Source: Aphrophora alni
Taxonomy: Eukaryota; Arthropoda; Insecta; Hemiptera; Aphrophoridae
Assembly: GCA_963513935.1 (NCBI GenBank)
Contig: OY740774.1
Span: 97,843,668-97,907,667 of the forward strand
Length of the DNA: 64,000 bases
Direction of reading: 5' to 3'
In this document: one piece after another, positions 62,030 to 64,000 of the stretch
How positions within the stretch are numbered: the first letter of the stretch is position 1
How the letters are laid out: every line of letters starts with the position of its first letter
Made by a program: the position numbers and the translations under genes
The notes under the pieces: model-generated
Told to the model about the DNA's origin: nothing
Seen by the model: the letters and a program-made list of their open reading frames with translations, nothing else
Database searches by the model: none

Positions 62030-63388
62030 TCTCTCTTCTGGAAAAGTTTTAGGATATACGTTTTGGTTTCTTTTGACGTCCCTTATCACTTCCCAAAAAG
62101 GACGGAAATTTGAATAAAGATGAAATTAAGAACGCAAATAACATATAAATCCTTCCTATCCAATACATCCTACAATGATGAACTGCTAGTCGTAAAACTT
62201 TAACTTTTATCTATTGATAATTGTTTCGTTATGTTTAGCAGAAACGATGACGAATGAATACTGGTTTACCGTTAACATTGTCTAAATGATTGATATGTGA
62301 TTGGCGATGGAAATAACTGGAGAAAGAAACATACGGGTACTTAAAACTGTATATATTGTATCCGTTATAAGCAATGATGATATTTAGTGACAAGTTTGTA
62401 AAAGTATTTACGTTGTTTAAAACACGTCGTGTTTAGATTATTATAGAATATCTTTAAATGACGATAGAATAACACTAATTCAGAACAAATTAATTTTCTT
62501 CATAGTAAATTTCTCTTCTGGTTTATCGTTTTTTTTTAACTTTGGAGCGTAAAATGTGCAACTATCCATGTTAGAGATGAATGAGTTCATTCATTTTCAT
62601 ACACCGGGCGAATAAAAGTATCTTTTCCACAATATCCATCATTTCGATTGAGACGCCATATTGAAATTGGGTCAATTTTTTAACAAATCGTAGGGGTTTA
62701 TTATTTTATTTTTTTCAATAATTAAACATGGTTTTTAAACACGGAGTTCAGTAGCACAATTGGGTTTTTAATAATCTCCTATCTTTAAGTATTCTCTCAA
62801 AAAAACAGCAAAGGCACATTTAATGTTTAAAACTATTTGTGACTCATGGTAGTACCTACTACATAAGATTTCAATATTTATCTCAACAGTCTAACCTATT
62901 ACACGTTTATTCTTCTATTTATTTACTTGATAATGTTATTTTTTTAAATCATATTACATTCTAAAAGGTAATAATTTCAAAGGGTTTGAAACTGTTAAAT
63001 TAAAAATGGATTCGTGAATAACTAAAGATAAAAAACAACAAATTGTGCAACATTGAAAAAACAATGTTTAATTTTGTATCACAAGAGCGCGATACAAAAT
63101 TTATTCAAATTCAATATAAGAAATCTAAGATGGCGGCTAACAATTTTAAACATCATAAAACGTAGTAGTAGATTATGTATAAACGTTGTCAAAAATTGTG
63201 AAAAAAGTAAAGGAAAACTTCTTGGCCGCCCGGTATACAATTTGATAAACATTTGATATGTAGGGATATTTTAGGGTTCACATGAACGGAAATAAGTTTG
63301 GAAAAAGTTCCTAAAAGAAAGTGATTTATTCCTAATTTAACACAACTATTTGACATTTCATTGTGTATTTTCTTGTTGGCTTTGGTTA
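62030..63388. other. No gene recognised
   Basis: I searched the minus strand for the missing Penelope reverse transcriptase and did not see it. The 67-codon plus ORF at 63053-63256 is unrecognised. Confidence 0.5.
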
Positions 63389-63625
63389 TATTAGGTTAGG
63401 TTGCGTTAGGTTAGCATAGGTTAGGCCAAAGGTTTGGGACACAGTTAAGGCCAAACGTGTGTATCAAGCGTTGTGAAATTTAGATTAGGTTAGGCCAAAA
63501 GTTTGTACTCACTAAAGGCCAAACATGTGTATCAACCCTTATGAAATTCGGGTTAGGTTAGGTCAAAGGTTTAATACTCATTTGAAGCCAAACCCTTGTA
63601 CCAAACGTTATGAAATTTAGGAATA
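63389..63625. repeat. ~69-bp tandem repeat with TTAGG-bearing unit
   Basis: Three diverged units start at about 63418, 63487 and 63555. Each has AGGTTAGGCC, a CAAAGGTTTG-like block, AAGGCCAAAC, GTGTATCAA and ATGAAATTTAG. The first is preceded by extra GGTTA pentamers. Confidence 0.88.
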
Positions 63626-63917
63626 AGTTTCTTAGCAACTATTCCAAACAATGTAAACTGTACACAAGATATTTAAACGAGTTTTAATTTCTAATTTAAA
63701 TGGCTACCAATGAAAATTGATACTTCACGGTTCTAAGACATGAACGCCGGTGTACCGACTAGGAAAAACGCCCGCCCTCGAAGTATTAAATATACTAGTG
63801 TAAAAGAAACATAGAGTAGTCGTATACAAGAATTAAACTAAACTTCTACTTCTTTCTAAAACTTTCAAAGATAAAAAAATAAAAACTTTCTGACTAAAAA
63901 AAAATTAAAACTTCTTC
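63626..63917. other. No gene recognised
   Basis: Unassigned AT-rich flank of the third MITE copy. Confidence 0.5.
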
Positions 63918-64000
63918 GGTAATTATATAGCAGAGCTGCCTCACTTCAAAATCAATTTTTATGGGTTTTATTCGTCAAATAAATGTTGGAAAAATGTTTT
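63918..64000. mobile_element. 542-bp MITE family, copy 3, cut by window end
   Basis: The first 83 bases of the terminal inverted repeat (GGTAATTATATAGCAGAGCT ... AATAAATGTTGGAAAAATG), about three differences from copies 1 and 2. Orientation cannot be told from one arm. Confidence 0.93.

Noticed and set aside
62030..62700. Reverse transcriptase upstream of the Penelope endonuclease
   Set aside because: I read the minus strand and saw no conserved RT motif; the copy seems 5'-truncated.

Overview
The window looks like AT-rich, gene-poor nuclear DNA from an arthropod, most likely an insect and possibly a hemipteran. Seen directly: no operon-like gene packing, long microsatellites, tandem satellites and many interspersed repeats. 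Short interstitial runs of the insect telomere pentamer (TTAGG/CCTAA) occur near 10.0, 17.4, 35.4, 44.1, 47.8 and 63.4 kb, and the palindrome TAGGCCTA recurs. The lineage assignment is inference. I found no convincing host protein-coding gene. Most ORFs of 60-185 codons fall in simple repeats, satellites or transposon ends, and the rest match no family I recognise. The window may be intergenic or intronic.

The only recognisable protein remnants are three decayed mobile elements, all on the minus strand. They are a hAT transposase C-terminal dimerisation domain (22.77-23.16 kb), a non-LTR retrotransposon tail with RNase H and a zinc-knuckle-like end (58.84-59.94 kb), and a Penelope-like element GIY-YIG endonuclease (61.49-62.03 kb) followed by its structured 3' motif at 61.22 kb.

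Layout. 0-3.5 kb is unassigned apart from a (TA)n/(CA)n tract. 3.55-6.74 kb is a satellite of about 39 monomers of 81 bp, arranged as 162-bp dimers with at least two successive higher-order variants. 7.7-8.95 kb holds two direct copies and one inverted copy of a repeat with a hammerhead-ribozyme-like core, and similar motifs recur at 16.6, 27.6, 28.3, 56.4 and 61.2 kb. 14.7-15.7 kb is a 126-bp minisatellite. 16.77-17.39 kb is a reverse copy of dispersed family A carrying four tandem 148-bp units. 19.5-20.3 kb is an insertion nested in another family A copy. 32.7-33.0 kb is a foldback element. 34.5-38.4 and 41.1-42.6 kb contain long polypurine/polypyrimidine tracts; part of these belongs to a large inverted duplication (arms about 37.55-38.35 and 41.15-41.99 kb, spacer 2.8 kb). 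47.60-48.05 kb is a MITE-like element with an apparent 8-bp target duplication. 49.9-50.8 kb is a purine-rich minisatellite. 52.39-52.93, 54.36-54.90 and 63.92 kb to the window end are copies of a 542-bp MITE with terminal inverted repeats of about 118 bp.

The most interesting signals are the three-copy MITE family with two copies in opposite orientation, the large inverted duplication with a conserved bistable hairpin, the hammerhead-like motifs, and the repeat-within-repeat histories (tandem amplification inside family A, and a nested insertion). None of this is a gene system in the bacterial sense. All element boundaries were read by eye, without alignment or folding software.
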